A stretch of 6,504 nucleotides of DNA from Nitrospirota bacterium (GTDB lineage Bacteria > Nitrospirota > CAKKRA01 > 9FT-COMBO-42-15): positions 1-6,504 of the forward strand of contig JACRON010000238.1 in the NCBI GenBank assembly GCA_016214425.1, in the 5' to 3' direction. Made by a program: the position numbers and the translations under genes. The notes under the pieces were generated by a model. The model had not been told where the DNA came from and made no database searches. It was given only the letters and a program-made list of their open reading frames with translations. This document shows, in pieces, positions 6,271-6,504 of this stretch. The stretch's first letter is position 1. Every line of letters starts with the position of its first letter.

Positions 6271-6504
6271 TTATTTTTGTATGCCTTTTAAAAAGATATT
6301 AAGTATGTTCTTATATGCCTCATCAATAGAAAATGGGTTTTTTACAAAAACCTCTGGCTGGATTACTGTATGAATTGCCCCTAAAAAGACCAGCATGGCT
6401 ATTTTTGTATTTATATCCTTCTTTACCTTTCCCTTTCTTATCCCTTCCTTTAATATATCCTCTCCATACTCAAAAATCTTCTTTTCTCTAAAATCCTCGC
6501 ATTC
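6271..6504 (-). CDS. TetR/AcrR-family transcriptional regulator, C-terminal fragment (cut by window edge)
   Basis: Reading the minus strand from base 6504 gives 77 residues and a TAA at 6271-6273: ECEDFREKKIFEYGEDILKE, then GIRKGKVKKDINTKIAMLVF, then LGAIHTVIQPEVF, ending NILNIFLKGIQK. This is the typical end of a TetR-type ligand-binding domain. The pattern of a helix closing with I-x-E/K-G-x-x-K/R-G, then 'DINT', a hydrophobic F-L-G-A-I helix and a final I-F-L-K-G-I helix matches many AcrR-like regulators. The DNA-binding helix-turn-helix lies off the right edge, so operator and target cannot be read. Such regulators often control themselves and adjacent genes. The membrane-protein gene begins 50 nt downstream on the same strand, so it is a natural candidate target or operon partner, but this is inference. 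Confidence 0.8.
   Translation of the reverse strand, partial: ECEDFREKKIFEYGEDILKEGIRKGKVKKDINTKIAMLVFLGAIHTVIQPEVFVKNPFSIDEAYKNILNIFLKGIQK

Overview
This window is ordinary bacterial chromosome, tightly packed and moderately AT-rich by eye, with many AGA/AGG and ATA codons. It comes from a Gram-negative-type bacterium, because one gene encodes a Sec-exported TPR protein. The smc sequence and two repeat-like insertions inside it suggest an uncultivated groundwater or sediment lineage of the Nitrospirota or former Deltaproteobacteria kind. That placement is an impression from family resemblance, not a demonstrated assignment.

Layout. The plus strand carries one gene, smc (1-3480). It is cut at its 5' end by the window edge, so roughly the first 60 codons, including Walker A, are missing. 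The minus strand carries a run of five genes read from right to left: the C-terminal end of a TetR-family regulator (6271-6504, cut by the right edge), a four-helix membrane protein of unknown function with a TTG start (5852-6220), a secreted TPR protein (4978-5820), thiamine-monophosphate kinase thiL (3955-4938) and a DUF2062 membrane protein (3485-3958). Gaps between these genes are 50, 31 and 39 nt, then a 4-nt ATGA overlap, so most or all may form one transcription unit. thiL has a plausible promoter of its own in the 39-nt gap. smc and the DUF2062 gene converge with only 4 nt between their stop codons. No non-coding stretch longer than 50 nt exists in the window.

How the genes relate. 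SMC is the condensin ATPase of chromosome organisation. ThiL makes thiamine diphosphate. The TPR protein probably acts in the envelope. There is no evident shared pathway; the minus-strand genes look like a housekeeping or envelope operon under or beside a TetR regulator.

Most notable signal. The smc hinge carries two segments that look like small dispersed repeats inserted in frame. One is a 23-nt palindrome at 1795-1817 that encodes TCLPNRQV and would encode a near-identical peptide (TCLFGRQV) on the other strand. The other is a G-rich repeat-like segment near 1609-1638 encoding SFSKGGQGE. I found no new defence system, mobile element, CRISPR array or RNA gene.
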